The position numbers and the translations under genes were made by a program. 64,000 nt of DNA from Mariniphaga sp. (lineage in GTDB: Bacteria > Bacteroidota > Bacteroidia > Bacteroidales > Prolixibacteraceae), in contig JAHYIT010000003.1 in NCBI GenBank assembly GCA_019429205.1, forward strand, positions 22,891 to 86,890, read 5' to 3'. Shown in pieces: positions 19,251 through 29,803 of this stretch. The notes below the pieces were generated by a model. It saw only the letters and a program-made list of their open reading frames with translations, ran no database searches and had not been told where the DNA came from. Each line of letters begins with the position of its first letter. Within the stretch, counting starts at the first letter, position 1.

Positions 19251-20084
19251 TTAATTTTCATCCAGTACCAGTAATTCAATTTTCCTGAAATCTGTCGGAT
19301 GGCTTTCGGCCTGAATGGATATTGATCCGGAGGTAATTATTTTATCTCCAAATTCTGAAAGCATTTTATCGTAATATTGGTCCCGGGGATCGAGTTGTGG
19401 CTGTTCGTAGCTCATTACTTCTTCACCTTCCACAAAATGGCGGATTATTTCACTGCCCCTGACTTCAACTTCAACAGTTACCCACTGGTCGCCATGAAAA
19501 GTTTTTGAATCTGATGTAGTACAATGTTGTTCAACCAAAACGCCATCCATAACCACATTGGTTCCCGGCGTACAAAGATTCATAGTTGAACGTTCATCGG
19601 TTCCGTTTCCGCCCAGTAACTGAACTTCAATTGAAGTTGGAAAATCCTGGTCAATTTCCATCGATTCAGCGCTTTGCCCGTGCAACATTAATCCGTTGTT
19701 TCGGAATGCCCAGCCGGGACCACCTTTTACTTGTTCGCCTACAAAGCGATATTCCACCCTCAACCGGTAATGCGAAAATTCACCGTTATAAAACATGTGG
19801 CCAAACTGACTTCCCCATTCTTCCCATTCGTCGTAACTGACACGCAGCAAACCGTCTTCTACCCTGAAAGTATTATTAAAATTATCCCCCAATTCATAAC
19901 CTGTAAACTTAATTTGCCAGTCGTTCAGATCTTTTCCATTAAATAACTGTATCCAGTTCTCTCCGGATTCAACCTGAGCCGATTTTTCACTTCCCTGCTG
20001 GGATTTTTGTCCTGAGCCACAGGAAGCAAATAAAAACACTGTGCCAATAACGACAGATATAATACTTAAAGTTAAAACTCGCAT
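19251..20084 (-). CDS. DUF1080 (3-keto-disaccharide hydrolase-like) lipoprotein
   Basis: Lipobox FASCGS; WIQLFNGKDLNDWQIKF...LRVSYDEWE. Confidence 0.85.
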   Translation of the reverse strand: MRVLTLSIISVVIGTVFLFASCGSGQKSQQGSEKSAQVESGENWIQLFNGKDLNDWQIKFTGYELGDNFNNTFRVEDGLLRVSYDEWEEWGSQFGHMFYNGEFSHYRLRVEYRFVGEQVKGGPGWAFRNNGLMLHGQSAESMEIDQDFPTSIEVQLLGGNGTDERSTMNLCTPGTNVVMDGVLVEQHCTTSDSKTFHGDQWVTVEVEVRGSEIIRHFVEGEEVMSYEQPQLDPRDQYYDKMLSEFGDKIITSGSISIQAESHPTDFRKIELLVLDEN

Positions 20085-20452
20085 AGAATTACGTTTAAAT
20101 CATTTAACATTAAAAGAAAGGTAAAGGTAAATAAAATACATCATGTTTTTCTAAATGTGCTGTAAAATTCATTAAAAGAAAGGGTGTTTGAATCCAATAA
20201 ATGGGAAAATAAATAGCAGAAAATTCAATTTCTGAATAAATGATAATTTATTGTTAACAAAAAAAATGTAAAATACTGTTAGGATATGTAAAAAAATTCC
20301 TATTCATTTTATTTACAGGAATTACATTCTCTTTTATACCATCATACCTATTAAAAATCAAACTGACCAAAAGCAACCGAAAATTTAATTTGGTGAAACA
20401 GTCCCGATAAAATCTTATTGCAGATACGTATTTCTCCCTTTGCTAATTTTTT

Positions 20453-22231
20453 TTACAACTGAATTATCAAAACAGTTTCTTGTTCATCGCGAAGAATATC
20501 TACGGAAATAGTTTGCCCGGCTTCCAGGGTTTGCAACCGGCTCATATAGTCGTAAATATTTCCCACTTTTTTCCCGTTAATTGCGGTAATGATATCACCC
20601 TTTTTCATTCCGCCCAAATCAGCAGGTTTACCTTTTGTTACTGCATCAATGCGAAGGCCCCTTTCTTCCAGTCCGGCGTAATCGGGCATAATTCCCAGAG
20701 AAACTTTAAAACGTCCTCCCCTGCTCCTTTGAAATTTAGCCCCGGATTCCTGAAAAGTTAGTGCACTGGCACGCGTAGCCAATTCATGTACCAGCAAATG
20801 GGCAAATTCCGTTACTCTTTTTGTTCCTTCGTAATTTATGGAACCGGTTTCGTCTAAAGGAGTGTGGTAATCAGAATGAGCTCCCGTAGAAATAAAAAAC
20901 ACCGGAATATCCTGTAAATAAAAAGAAGCATGGTCAGATGGGCCAATGCCTTCGCCGGAAAGTGCCAGCTTAAACCCCGGATTCAACCGGTTGATTATTT
21001 CTTCGGTTTCCTTTGCGGTTTGAGTTCCTCCAATACTTAAAGCATTGCTCATGGAATCGAGCCTGCCAACCATATCGAAATTGAACATAGCAACCATATT
21101 TTCTGTATTAACAGGTGGATTTACAGTAAAAGCTTTTGAACCTATTAAGCCCATTTCTTCGGCGCCAAACGCAGCGAAGATAATACTTCTCCGGTTTTTC
21201 TTTTCTCCGGCCAGTTTTTCTGCCAGTTCAATAACTGCTGCAACTCCTGAAGCATTGTCATCTGCGCCATAATGAACTGCCAAAGTATCTACTGCTCTTG
21301 ACCCCGAGCCCTGCCCGCCCATTCCCAAATGGTCGTAATGCGCTCCAACAATAATATATTCGTCCTTCAATTCAGAATCGGTTCCCGGCAAAAGGGCAAC
21401 AATATTCTGTGATTCTGCCATTTCGAGCACCATATTTATATTTGCAGAAACAGCAGCTTTTGTTTCAATAGTAATGGAGGTGTTTTTTTCTTTGATTTCT
21501 GATTCGAGGGTTTCAATGGTATATCCTGTTTCGTGTAACATTACATTGGCGACTGAGCGGGTAACCTGAATTACCGGAATCGGATACCTGCTGACATTTT
21601 TATCGAAAAAAAGCGGAGATAATTCATCTTTCTCATTGAATGCAGTGCCCGCAACCAAAATTAATCCGGCAGCATTTTTATCGGAAGCTTTTAATGCCTT
21701 GGCCCGTTCTGTGGAAAACTCGACAAACGCACTTTGCGGATTTTCCAGGTCAGGATCTCCCTGTAGCGCCAGTATCCATTTCCCCGAAACATTCAGATTT
21801 TTAAAGTCATTCCATTGAATTGGATCCTGGTCAATTTCCAGTCCGTAGCCGGCGAAAACAACCTTAGCCTCTACATTCGTATTGGCAGAAAATGCATAAG
21901 GCAAAAAATCCGATTCAACCTGAAAGTTTTCATCATCGACTTCGAGTAAATTATTCCCTCCCAACCGGGCCGAAGTAACCAGCTCAAATTTCTGAAAACC
22001 ATTTTCAAAAAGCAATTGAAGCCCGGCATTTTCAAATTTTTCCCGAATAAAAACTGCCGCCAGACTATCGCCCGGTTCTCCGGTTTTTCTTCCTTTAAGT
22101 GAATCAGAAGCAAGGTAATAAATCGTTTTTTGCAGATCTTCAACAGTAATATCCGGATTGAACTTTGCAGAACAAGAAGCTGCAATAATTAAAACAAGTG
22201 CGTAAAAAATATTTCTCATTTGTTGTATCAA
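20453..22231 (-). CDS. M28-family aminopeptidase with C-terminal PDZ domain
   Basis: VGAHYDHLGMGG, HYGADDNASGVAAVIELA, AFGAEEMGLIGS; C-terminal PDZ-like GKPADLGGMKKGDIITAINGKKV. Confidence 0.92.
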   Translation of the reverse strand: MIQQMRNIFYALVLIIAASCSAKFNPDITVEDLQKTIYYLASDSLKGRKTGEPGDSLAAVFIREKFENAGLQLLFENGFQKFELVTSARLGGNNLLEVDDENFQVESDFLPYAFSANTNVEAKVVFAGYGLEIDQDPIQWNDFKNLNVSGKWILALQGDPDLENPQSAFVEFSTERAKALKASDKNAAGLILVAGTAFNEKDELSPLFFDKNVSRYPIPVIQVTRSVANVMLHETGYTIETLESEIKEKNTSITIETKAAVSANINMVLEMAESQNIVALLPGTDSELKDEYIIVGAHYDHLGMGGQGSGSRAVDTLAVHYGADDNASGVAAVIELAEKLAGEKKNRRSIIFAAFGAEEMGLIGSKAFTVNPPVNTENMVAMFNFDMVGRLDSMSNALSIGGTQTAKETEEIINRLNPGFKLALSGEGIGPSDHASFYLQDIPVFFISTGAHSDYHTPLDETGSINYEGTKRVTEFAHLLVHELATRASALTFQESGAKFQRSRGGRFKVSLGIMPDYAGLEERGLRIDAVTKGKPADLGGMKKGDIITAINGKKVGNIYDYMSRLQTLEAGQTISVDILRDEQETVLIIQL

Positions 22232-22357
22232 TTTATGAATTCTGAATTAGTTTCCGGTTTCTCTACACTTTTAAATTTAGGGTAATAATACGCAATATTC
22301 GCCGTATTAAAAAGGAGTTATGTATATTTACAACCGCTAATTAAAAAGGGATATCCA

Positions 22358-24445
22358 TTGATTTCATTCGGAATAAAATATTGGTTTGTTATTTTACTTA
22401 TATTGCTGATTGCTGCTGCCGGCATTGTACTTTTGCTCTATTTCAGAAATAAAGACAACCGGGAATTGACTAAAAATCAGAGAACCATTTTAATGATATT
22501 TAGGTTTTTTTCATTTTCCCTAATCGCTTTTTTGTTGTTGTCTCCGTTTATAAAAAGCCTGAAAAAAATGGTGCAAAATCCGCTGATTATTGCTGCATGG
22601 GACAACTCAGGATCGATTGCTTCAACCGGCGATTCACTGCAGCTAACCAGCGAAATGATTCAGTTAAAAAACAAAATTTCTGATGAATTGGGAAGTAATT
22701 ACAATTTGGTTCATTACACTTTTGGACAGGAAACGAAATTTGATGGTGAAATTAATTTTTCAGACAAGAAATCGGACTACAGCAACCTGATTAACACATT
22801 GAACAACAACCATTTTAATGAAAATATCGGGGCCTTGTTGCTTGCGGGGGATGGCATTTACAATCAGGGAAAAAATCCGGTGAATATGCTGGAAAATATT
22901 AATTTCCCGGTTTATTCTATTGGACTCGGCGACACCACCGAAATAACCGATGCACGCATCCAGGGCATCAAAGCAAACCGAACCTCCTTTTCCGGGAATC
23001 GTTTCCCGATTGAAATTGATACCCGCTTTTTAAAACTAAAAAACAGTTCGCTAAGACTAACCGTGTATGAAGGTGAAAAAGAGGTTGCCCAAACTGTAAT
23101 TACGCCTTCAAACAACGACTATTTTTATTCCCAACAATTTATTCTTGATGCCGGAGATCCCGGACTTAAGCGATTTACTGCAACCATTGAAGTTGCTGAA
23201 AATGAAAAAAATACCAGAAACAACACCGACCATTTTGTTGTAAATGTGCTCGAAAACAAGCAAAAAATACTCATCCTTTCCGATGGAGCTCATCCCGACA
23301 TTGGCGCTATAAAAAACACACTTGAACAACAAAAATCTTACGATGTTTCTGTTTTTACCGAAGAACCTTATCCGTCCAATTTTTCCGATTTTAACCTGGT
23401 AATTTTGAATCAGTTGCCAACTTCAGGAAAATCAATGGCCAATATCGTTGAAAGTGAAGTGAACCAAAAAGTTCCGTTGCTTTTTATTGTTGGCGGCAAA
23501 ACTTTTCTGCCCCAATTAAATGCACTGGCGCAAGGTTCAACAGTGCAACCAAGGGCAGGCACGGCAGAAGAAGCGCAGGCGTTTATAAATCCGGCTTATG
23601 CAAATTTCACCTTAAGTGAAAACTTCCGGGAAGTCCTTGGAAAATTTCCGCCTCTGATGGTACCTTTTGCCAATTATCAGCTTGAGCCGGAATTTAATAC
23701 GTTGTTTTTTCAAAAAATTAAAAATATTGAAACTGGCAAACCTTTAATTTCAACAGGAATTTTTAAAGGGAAAAAAGTTGGTTTTGTTTTTGGCGAAGGA
23801 ATCTGGCGCTGGCGGCTGAATAATTATTTTCAAAACCAAACCCATGCACAATTTAATGAACTTTTAAATCAGCTTGTTCAATACCTTTCATTACGTGAAA
23901 ATGAAGATAATTTCATTGTAAATTATGAATTGGTTTATACTGAAATTGACCCGGTAATATTTAGTGCAGAAGTTTATAACGATGTTTTTGAACGCATTAC
24001 GAATGAAGAAGTTACAATTGTGCTGAGTAACGAAAACGGTAATGAACTGGATTTTACTTTTGATGTGCGTAATAACGGCTATTTTCTGAATGCCGGAAAT
24101 CTGCCCGTCGGCAATTATACATTGAATGCAAAAGTTACAGTTGGAAATCAAACCTTCTCAGAAACAGGTAATTTTGCTGTAACAGCAGTAAACATTGAAA
24201 ATATTGTAACCCAGGCTAACCACCGCATGTTGTACCAGTTATCGGCACAAACAGGTGGTGCATTTTTTTCACAAAACGAAGTTAGTCAGGCAATTGAAGA
24301 TATAAAAAACAGCGACAAACTGAAACCGGTAAGTTACTTCCAGGAAATGATTACTGAATTGTTGAACCTGCGATGGCTGTTTTTCGTTGTGCTGTTATTG
24401 TTAAGTGTGGAATGGTTTTTGAGAAAGTACTGGGGAATTTACTAA
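22358..24445 (+). CDS. Membrane protein with VWA/glutamine-amidotransferase-like architecture (Bacteroidota)
   Basis: N- and C-terminal TM segments; LIIAAWDNSGSI VWA-like; TTG start. Confidence 0.6.
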   Translation: MISFGIKYWFVILLILLIAAAGIVLLLYFRNKDNRELTKNQRTILMIFRFFSFSLIAFLLLSPFIKSLKKMVQNPLIIAAWDNSGSIASTGDSLQLTSEMIQLKNKISDELGSNYNLVHYTFGQETKFDGEINFSDKKSDYSNLINTLNNNHFNENIGALLLAGDGIYNQGKNPVNMLENINFPVYSIGLGDTTEITDARIQGIKANRTSFSGNRFPIEIDTRFLKLKNSSLRLTVYEGEKEVAQTVITPSNNDYFYSQQFILDAGDPGLKRFTATIEVAENEKNTRNNTDHFVVNVLENKQKILILSDGAHPDIGAIKNTLEQQKSYDVSVFTEEPYPSNFSDFNLVILNQLPTSGKSMANIVESEVNQKVPLLFIVGGKTFLPQLNALAQGSTVQPRAGTAEEAQAFINPAYANFTLSENFREVLGKFPPLMVPFANYQLEPEFNTLFFQKIKNIETGKPLISTGIFKGKKVGFVFGEGIWRWRLNNYFQNQTHAQFNELLNQLVQYLSLRENEDNFIVNYELVYTEIDPVIFSAEVYNDVFERITNEEVTIVLSNENGNELDFTFDVRNNGYFLNAGNLPVGNYTLNAKVTVGNQTFSETGNFAVTAVNIENIVTQANHRMLYQLSAQTGGAFFSQNEVSQAIEDIKNSDKLKPVSYFQEMITELLNLRWLFFVVLLLLSVEWFLRKYWGIY

Positions 24446-24461
24446 AGGAGACTTTCAATTC

Positions 24462-25517
24462 ATGAAAAAATATATCAGAAACAGTATAAAACCGGGAATG
24501 TTACTTCTCTTAGCATTGCTGGCCTTTTCGTGTATTTCAACCCGCACCCTGGTAATCGACATTCCTCAGCCTGCTGCCAGTGAATTGCCGGCAACAATTC
24601 AAAGCCTCACCCTGGTTTCGCAAACTGTTGATGAAAAATATACAAACCTGGAATCAGATTCGCTTCAAAAATTTTTTTACGAACAGCGGTTCAATCTTGA
24701 TACTTTGATATACGATTTTCAGGTAGCCGACACTACTCTAAAAGCCTTAGGCGAACTACTATTTGAATCGGGCCGTTACGATTATGTCATTCCCGAAGAC
24801 CGTTTTTTGGATGCACCCGGCACTTCGCTTTTAGCCCATGAAATTCCCTGGGAAATGGTGAACCATTTGTGTGAAACGTTTCAAACAGATGCCGTACTTT
24901 CACTCGATCATTTAAAAACCAGGGTAATAACCAGTTTTAATAATGAAACATTTTTCGACCCGTTTCAGGGTGGATTTAACTCGGCAGCAAGAGCCGGCAT
25001 GAAAATTCAGTACGAAGCGTTGTTTCGGGTATATGACCCTTCGCAGGAAAAAATACTGCTTCGCCAGTTTATTACCGATACATTGTACTGGGAAGATGCC
25101 GATGTTTCGGCGCGCAGTTTATTCAGCCGGTTTACTCCGGTAAAACAGGCACTTACAGAAACAGGAATTGTAATAGCACTCGAACTAACTGATAAAATTG
25201 CCATTCGCTGGCGGCCGGAAAGAAGAACTTATTTTGTAAAAGGAAATTCTGAATTCCGTCAGGCCAACCAGAATGCCAATGAGGGCGACTGGCTGACGGC
25301 TGTTGAAAAGTGGAAGGAAATTGCAGAAAAAGCAGGATCAAAAACACTAAGAAGCAAGGCAGAGCTAAATACTGCACTGGGATACGAAATTCTGGGCAAT
25401 ATTGATTTGGCTATTGAGTGGGCATTAAATTCCTATAACACCATGTACCGCCCGCTTACCCACGAGTATCTCGAAACCCTAAGACGAAGGAAAACCGAAT
25501 TAAAAGCAGCGGAATGA
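24462..25517 (+). CDS. DUF6340-family lipoprotein, copy 1
   Basis: Lipobox FSCIST; shared paralogue pattern (FVKGNSEFRQANQNANEGDWLTAVEKWKEIA) with the next two genes. Confidence 0.75.
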   Translation: MKKYIRNSIKPGMLLLLALLAFSCISTRTLVIDIPQPAASELPATIQSLTLVSQTVDEKYTNLESDSLQKFFYEQRFNLDTLIYDFQVADTTLKALGELLFESGRYDYVIPEDRFLDAPGTSLLAHEIPWEMVNHLCETFQTDAVLSLDHLKTRVITSFNNETFFDPFQGGFNSAARAGMKIQYEALFRVYDPSQEKILLRQFITDTLYWEDADVSARSLFSRFTPVKQALTETGIVIALELTDKIAIRWRPERRTYFVKGNSEFRQANQNANEGDWLTAVEKWKEIAEKAGSKTLRSKAELNTALGYEILGNIDLAIEWALNSYNTMYRPLTHEYLETLRRRKTELKAAE

Positions 25518-26557
25518 AAGCAAAAGTTTATCCTGTATTTTTCATTGCACTGTGGCTTGCATCGTGTACTGTTTATAAGGAATACCCCATAGAAATTTAC
25601 AAACCGGGTGAGGCAAATATTCCTCCTTCAGCAAAAAATGCAGCCGTTGTTTACCGCAATTTCAAATACCAGGAGGATACACTTCAACACTATTACAAAA
25701 ATGATTTCCTGCTTGTAAAAGCAAAAAACGACCCCGAAAATCTGGACAGTATTCTGGCAACCGTCTGCATTAACGAACTGGCAACCGATTTGAAAAACAA
25801 CAATGCATACGAAGATATCTATATTTTCCCCACAAATATTTTTGAAAGGCACACGGGTGAACATTTAAACAATCTTCCGCCCGACGTGATACAGCATGTT
25901 TCCCAGGCATCTGAGGCTGATTTGTTAATCGTATTGGAAACATTTTCCTCGTTTTTTTCATCCTATCCACAAACGTTCGACACCCCGAAAACCAACGAAG
26001 TAATAACCGTTGCCGTGTGGGGAATTTACGACCCGGCAAAAAAGGCGAATATTGAACGGAAAACCATGATTGACACCGTTTTTTGGAACGGATACGACGA
26101 TGAAGGGAATTACCGGAAAGGCTATACACCACCACCCCGACTTACGGCTTTGGAATTGGCTTCAGCTTTGGCCGGTAAAAATTATGCCAAACGATTTTAT
26201 GCCACCTGGCAAACCGTTAACCGGATGTATTCCGTTCCACCACTGCCGGATTTTTCTGATGCCGCGTTTTATTTTGAAGAAGGAAAATGGGAACAGGCTA
26301 TTGCGCTTTGGCAAAAATATGCCGACGACAGTAATGGAAAAATGGCCATTAATGCCCGGTACAACCTGGCACTGGCGTATGAATTAAAAGACGATTTGGA
26401 AACCGCACAAAAATGGCTGACGGCTGCGCTTGATCTTGCTTCGCGGTATAAAAGCCGAAACGACATTAAAACAATTCTAACCTACCAGAAAATTCTGGAT
26501 ACCCGGAGGAAAGAGCTTATTAAACTCAGCAGAAACCATAATGAAAATCTTCCCTAA
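25514..26557 (+). CDS. DUF6340-family lipoprotein, copy 2
   Basis: LASCTVYKEYPIEIYKPGEANIP; AAFYFEEGKWEQAIALWQKYADDSNGKMAINARYNLALAYELKDDLETA. Confidence 0.75.
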   Translation: MKAKVYPVFFIALWLASCTVYKEYPIEIYKPGEANIPPSAKNAAVVYRNFKYQEDTLQHYYKNDFLLVKAKNDPENLDSILATVCINELATDLKNNNAYEDIYIFPTNIFERHTGEHLNNLPPDVIQHVSQASEADLLIVLETFSSFFSSYPQTFDTPKTNEVITVAVWGIYDPAKKANIERKTMIDTVFWNGYDDEGNYRKGYTPPPRLTALELASALAGKNYAKRFYATWQTVNRMYSVPPLPDFSDAAFYFEEGKWEQAIALWQKYADDSNGKMAINARYNLALAYELKDDLETAQKWLTAALDLASRYKSRNDIKTILTYQKILDTRRKELIKLSRNHNENLP

Positions 26558-27529
26558 AATTAAAATTCTGGTTTTTGCCGGAATAATTTTATCAGGATGT
26601 AACACACTTTACAACTCCAAAGCAATTAGCATTGAAATTTTTGTGCCTGCCAAAGCGATTTTTCCGGAAAAAATTGACACCATTGACATACGTTTCAACA
26701 ATTTCAATGCAACATATAACCCTAATTTCGCAGCCTACATTGAAAATGGAAAACAACTGGTTGATACAATAAATACAGATAGTGCTGCAGCAGAAGTATA
26801 TTACCGCAAAAAGAAAACAGCGCAGTAAGATACCTGAACCCTTTGCTGGGGTTGTATTCCAGAGAAGAGTTGGCTCAACTGGCCGATTCAACAAATTCAA
26901 AAATGCTGTTGTCGTTAGATTATTTTGCAACTGTTGACAGAAAATATGCATTCGACAAACAAAAGACAGCAGAATTTTTTGATGTATTTGTAATTGCATA
27001 CTGGAATTTTTATGACCTGAAGAATTTACGATTATCTTATTATTACGATAGGGTTGACACAGTCACCTGGGATTTTCATGAAAGAATAGAAATCTTCCCG
27101 CCAAGAGAGGAGGCCATTCAAAAAGCATCCGAAATTTCAGCTGTTCAGTTTGCCGGGTTTCTTATTCCACATTGGATTGCCGTAGAACGTTTGTATTACC
27201 GGTCGGGCCAAATTGACCTGAAAAAAACTGATGCATTGGTTGCAGAAGAAAAATGGCTGGAAGCAGCAGAAATCTGGCGGAAACATGTTGAAAGCCCGAA
27301 CAAAAAGATAGCAGCAAAAAGCAGGTTCAATATGGCGCTGGCGTGCGAAATGCTGGGCCGGTTAGATGCGGCAGTTGATTGGGCAGTGCAGTCGTACCTC
27401 GTTTTTGGACAGAAAAACCCGGTGCATGAACAAAATAGCCTGGAATATATCAATATTTTAAATCAGCGAAAAATGGATATCAAACGAGTTGAATATCAGT
27501 TTAACCCGAAGTCCCTACCCCTGCAATGA
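26541..27529 (+). pseudogene. DUF6340-family lipoprotein, copy 3, interrupted by a -1 frameshift
   Basis: ORFs 26541..26828 and 26843..27529 join through a -1 shift near CGCAAAAAGAAAACAGC (about 26803-26820), giving ...YYRKKENSAVRYLNPLLGLYSREELAQL.... Confidence 0.7.
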
Positions 27530-27604
27530 AAACAGCCGGCCCAAACCGGACCAGCTGTTTTTTCAAAATTTTCTATAACTCCTAACGTCATGTCAAACGT
27601 GTTT

Positions 27605-27686
27605 TGTCATTTCGAATCCGCCGGCTGGCGGATGAGAAATCTGTTTTAACAAATAGAGATTTCTCCTCATTCTTCGTCGAAATGAC
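27605..27686. repeat. Nested inverted repeat in intergenic DNA
   Basis: Outer arms GTCATTTCGA / TCGAAATGAC; inner arms GAGAAATCT / AGATTTCTC. Confidence 0.75.
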
Positions 27687-27706
27687 ATTTCAAAGTTGAC
27701 ACAGCA

Positions 27707-29251
27707 TTAGTTCAATTCCAGCAGTACAATTGATTTTGAAGGAAGATTAACGGTCAGTGAGTTCCCATTTACTTTTACATCACTGAAATTTTTTGAATAA
27801 ACTTCCTCCGGTTTCCCGAAATCGTTAAAGGAATTCACCTTTTCGGCAGTAACTATTTCACCTTTGTTGAAAGTAACTTTGTCGAGTCCGCGCAATTCAC
27901 ACGAGATGCTCACTGCCTTATTGGGATTCAGGTTGCTGATGGTAATATGAATTTTTCCGTCTTCCGATTTTGATGCAGAGGTTGAAATAGCCGGAATGCT
28001 TTTGCCATCCAGCTCATAATTCTCAGATACCAAATCGGTTGGTAATAATATTGCATCGTGGTGCACCTTATACATTTTAAACACATAAAAGGTGGGTGTT
28101 TTAACAATTTCAGCATCTTTTGTTAAAAGCATAGACTGAAGCACATTTACGGTTTGGGCAATATTAGCCATTTTCACCCTGTGGCAGTATTTGTTGAACA
28201 GGTCGAGGTTAACCGCAGCCACCATAGCGTCGCGCAGGGTGTTTTGCTGGTAAAGAAATCCGGGATTGGTGCCGGGCTCCACATCGTGCCATACTCCCCA
28301 CTCGTCAACCAACAGTCCTACGCGGTTGCGTGGATCATACCTGTCCATAATATTGATGTGGTTTCTCAGCAATTCATCCATAAAAAGTGTTTTACTCATG
28401 GTCTGGAAATATTCGCCCTCGGTGAACTGCGTGGCAGATCCTTTTTGGCTCCAGTTGTGTGTAATGGTGTAATAATGCAGCGAAATGCCCTGGAAACTTC
28501 TGCCGGGATTTCCGTATTTCATCACGGTTTCCATCCAGTGGTAATCGGAATCGCTGGGCCCGCAGGCTATTTTGTATAACCGGTTGTCGCCGTAGTCTTT
28601 GGTGTAGGTGGAATAGCGTTTCATTTCGTTGGTGTAGTATTCGGCCGTCATGTTGCCGCCGCACCCCCAGTTTTCGTTGCCCAGGTTCCAGTATTTTACG
28701 CCCCACGGCTCTTCCTGTCCGTTGGCCTTGCGCAGGTCTGTCATCGGGCTGATGTTGCCCGAGTTGAGGTATTCCACCCACTGCGACATTTCCTGAACCG
28801 TTCCGCTGCCCAGGTTTCCGTTAATCACCGGCTCGGCATCCAGTTGCCGGCACAGTTCCATAAATTCGTGCGTGCCAAAGTGGTTGTTTTCTGTCACGCC
28901 GCCCCAGTGCGTGTTTATCATGGTTGGCCGCTGGTCGCGCGGACCAATGCCATCCATCCAGTGGTATTCGTCGGCAAAACAACCGCCGGGCCAGCGCAGG
29001 TTGGGAATGCCCATTTCGCGCAATGCGTCCACCACATCGTTGCGGATTCCGCTGGTGTTGGAAATGTCGGAATCTTCGCCTACCCAATAACCGCCGTAAA
29101 TACAGCGGCCGAGGTGTTCAGAAAAATGGCCGTAAATGTGCCGGCTGATTTTTTCCTTGCCGAGGTCGGTGTTCACTACAATTTTGTTTTGTGCCGTTGA
29201 AAAGAGCACGGAAAAAACAAAAACAATGCTGAAAAATCTTTTTAAATTCAT
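27707..29251 (-). CDS. Alpha-L-arabinofuranosidase, GH51-like
   Basis: [59 protein letters not shown]; start revised to MNLKRFF. Confidence 0.93.
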   Translation of the reverse strand: MNLKRFFSIVFVFSVLFSTAQNKIVVNTDLGKEKISRHIYGHFSEHLGRCIYGGYWVGEDSDISNTSGIRNDVVDALREMGIPNLRWPGGCFADEYHWMDGIGPRDQRPTMINTHWGGVTENNHFGTHEFMELCRQLDAEPVINGNLGSGTVQEMSQWVEYLNSGNISPMTDLRKANGQEEPWGVKYWNLGNENWGCGGNMTAEYYTNEMKRYSTYTKDYGDNRLYKIACGPSDSDYHWMETVMKYGNPGRSFQGISLHYYTITHNWSQKGSATQFTEGEYFQTMSKTLFMDELLRNHINIMDRYDPRNRVGLLVDEWGVWHDVEPGTNPGFLYQQNTLRDAMVAAVNLDLFNKYCHRVKMANIAQTVNVLQSMLLTKDAEIVKTPTFYVFKMYKVHHDAILLPTDLVSENYELDGKSIPAISTSASKSEDGKIHITISNLNPNKAVSISCELRGLDKVTFNKGEIVTAEKVNSFNDFGKPEEVYSKNFSDVKVNGNSLTVNLPSKSIVLLELN

Positions 29252-29383
29252 TTTACTGGCTTTTGGTTTATACTCATTTATTTTGAAAATAAAGATAGAA
29301 AAAAAGTAATAAATACTTTCATTATTTTGAAATTTTTTAAAAATGAACGTATCAGATATTTTCATGCAAGGTTTTATGTTTAA

Positions 29384-29575
29384 CGACCTCAGCGAGGTTA
29401 AGTGTTTATAGCCAGGTCGGAACAACATGGGGAACCGAGCCCAGCGAGGTCAAATGTTTATAGCAGAGGCGCAACAACAAAGGCAAACGACCTCAGCGAG
29501 GTCAAATGTTTATAGCAGAGGCGCAACAACGAAGGCAAACGACCTCAGCGAGGTCGAATGTGTATAGAAAAAAGG
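29384..29575. repeat. Four-unit tandem repeat, 52-bp period, each unit with a palindromic core
   Basis: Unit starts at 29384, 29436, 29488, 29540 (CGACCTCAGCGAGGTCAAATGTTTATAGCAGAGGCGCAACAACAAAGGCAAA); unit 2 is degenerate in the left palindrome arm and unit 4 is incomplete. Confidence 0.92.
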
Positions 29576-29803
29576 CATTCATCATTGAGAAAATACGACT
29601 CCAGCCGGTTGAAACGAAGTGAAAATCCCGAATTTTCGGGGAGTCGCATGGTCAACGTACCAATTATTTTCTATAAACATGTGAACCCTCTGGGTTCCGG
29701 CGCTGCAAACAATCTTCGATGAACATGCAATCCCCGACTGGTCAGTCGGTCAGGCCTTACGATTAGTCCAAACAATCAACCATTAAACTTTTATTGCCAG
29801 GCT

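Noticed and set aside
26803-26843. Programmed -1 frameshifting in the DUF6340 gene as a confident call
   Set aside because: No canonical heptamer or clear stimulatory structure seen; a single-base indel is the simpler explanation, so it is kept only as a possibility within the finding.
28392-29200. Several ORFs on both strands within the GH51 gene
   Set aside because: Shadow ORFs in a GC-richer gene; the GH51 motifs are unambiguous.
29384-29575. CRISPR-like repeat array
   Set aside because: Whole 52-bp units are repeated, including the inter-palindrome segments; there are no spacer sequences.
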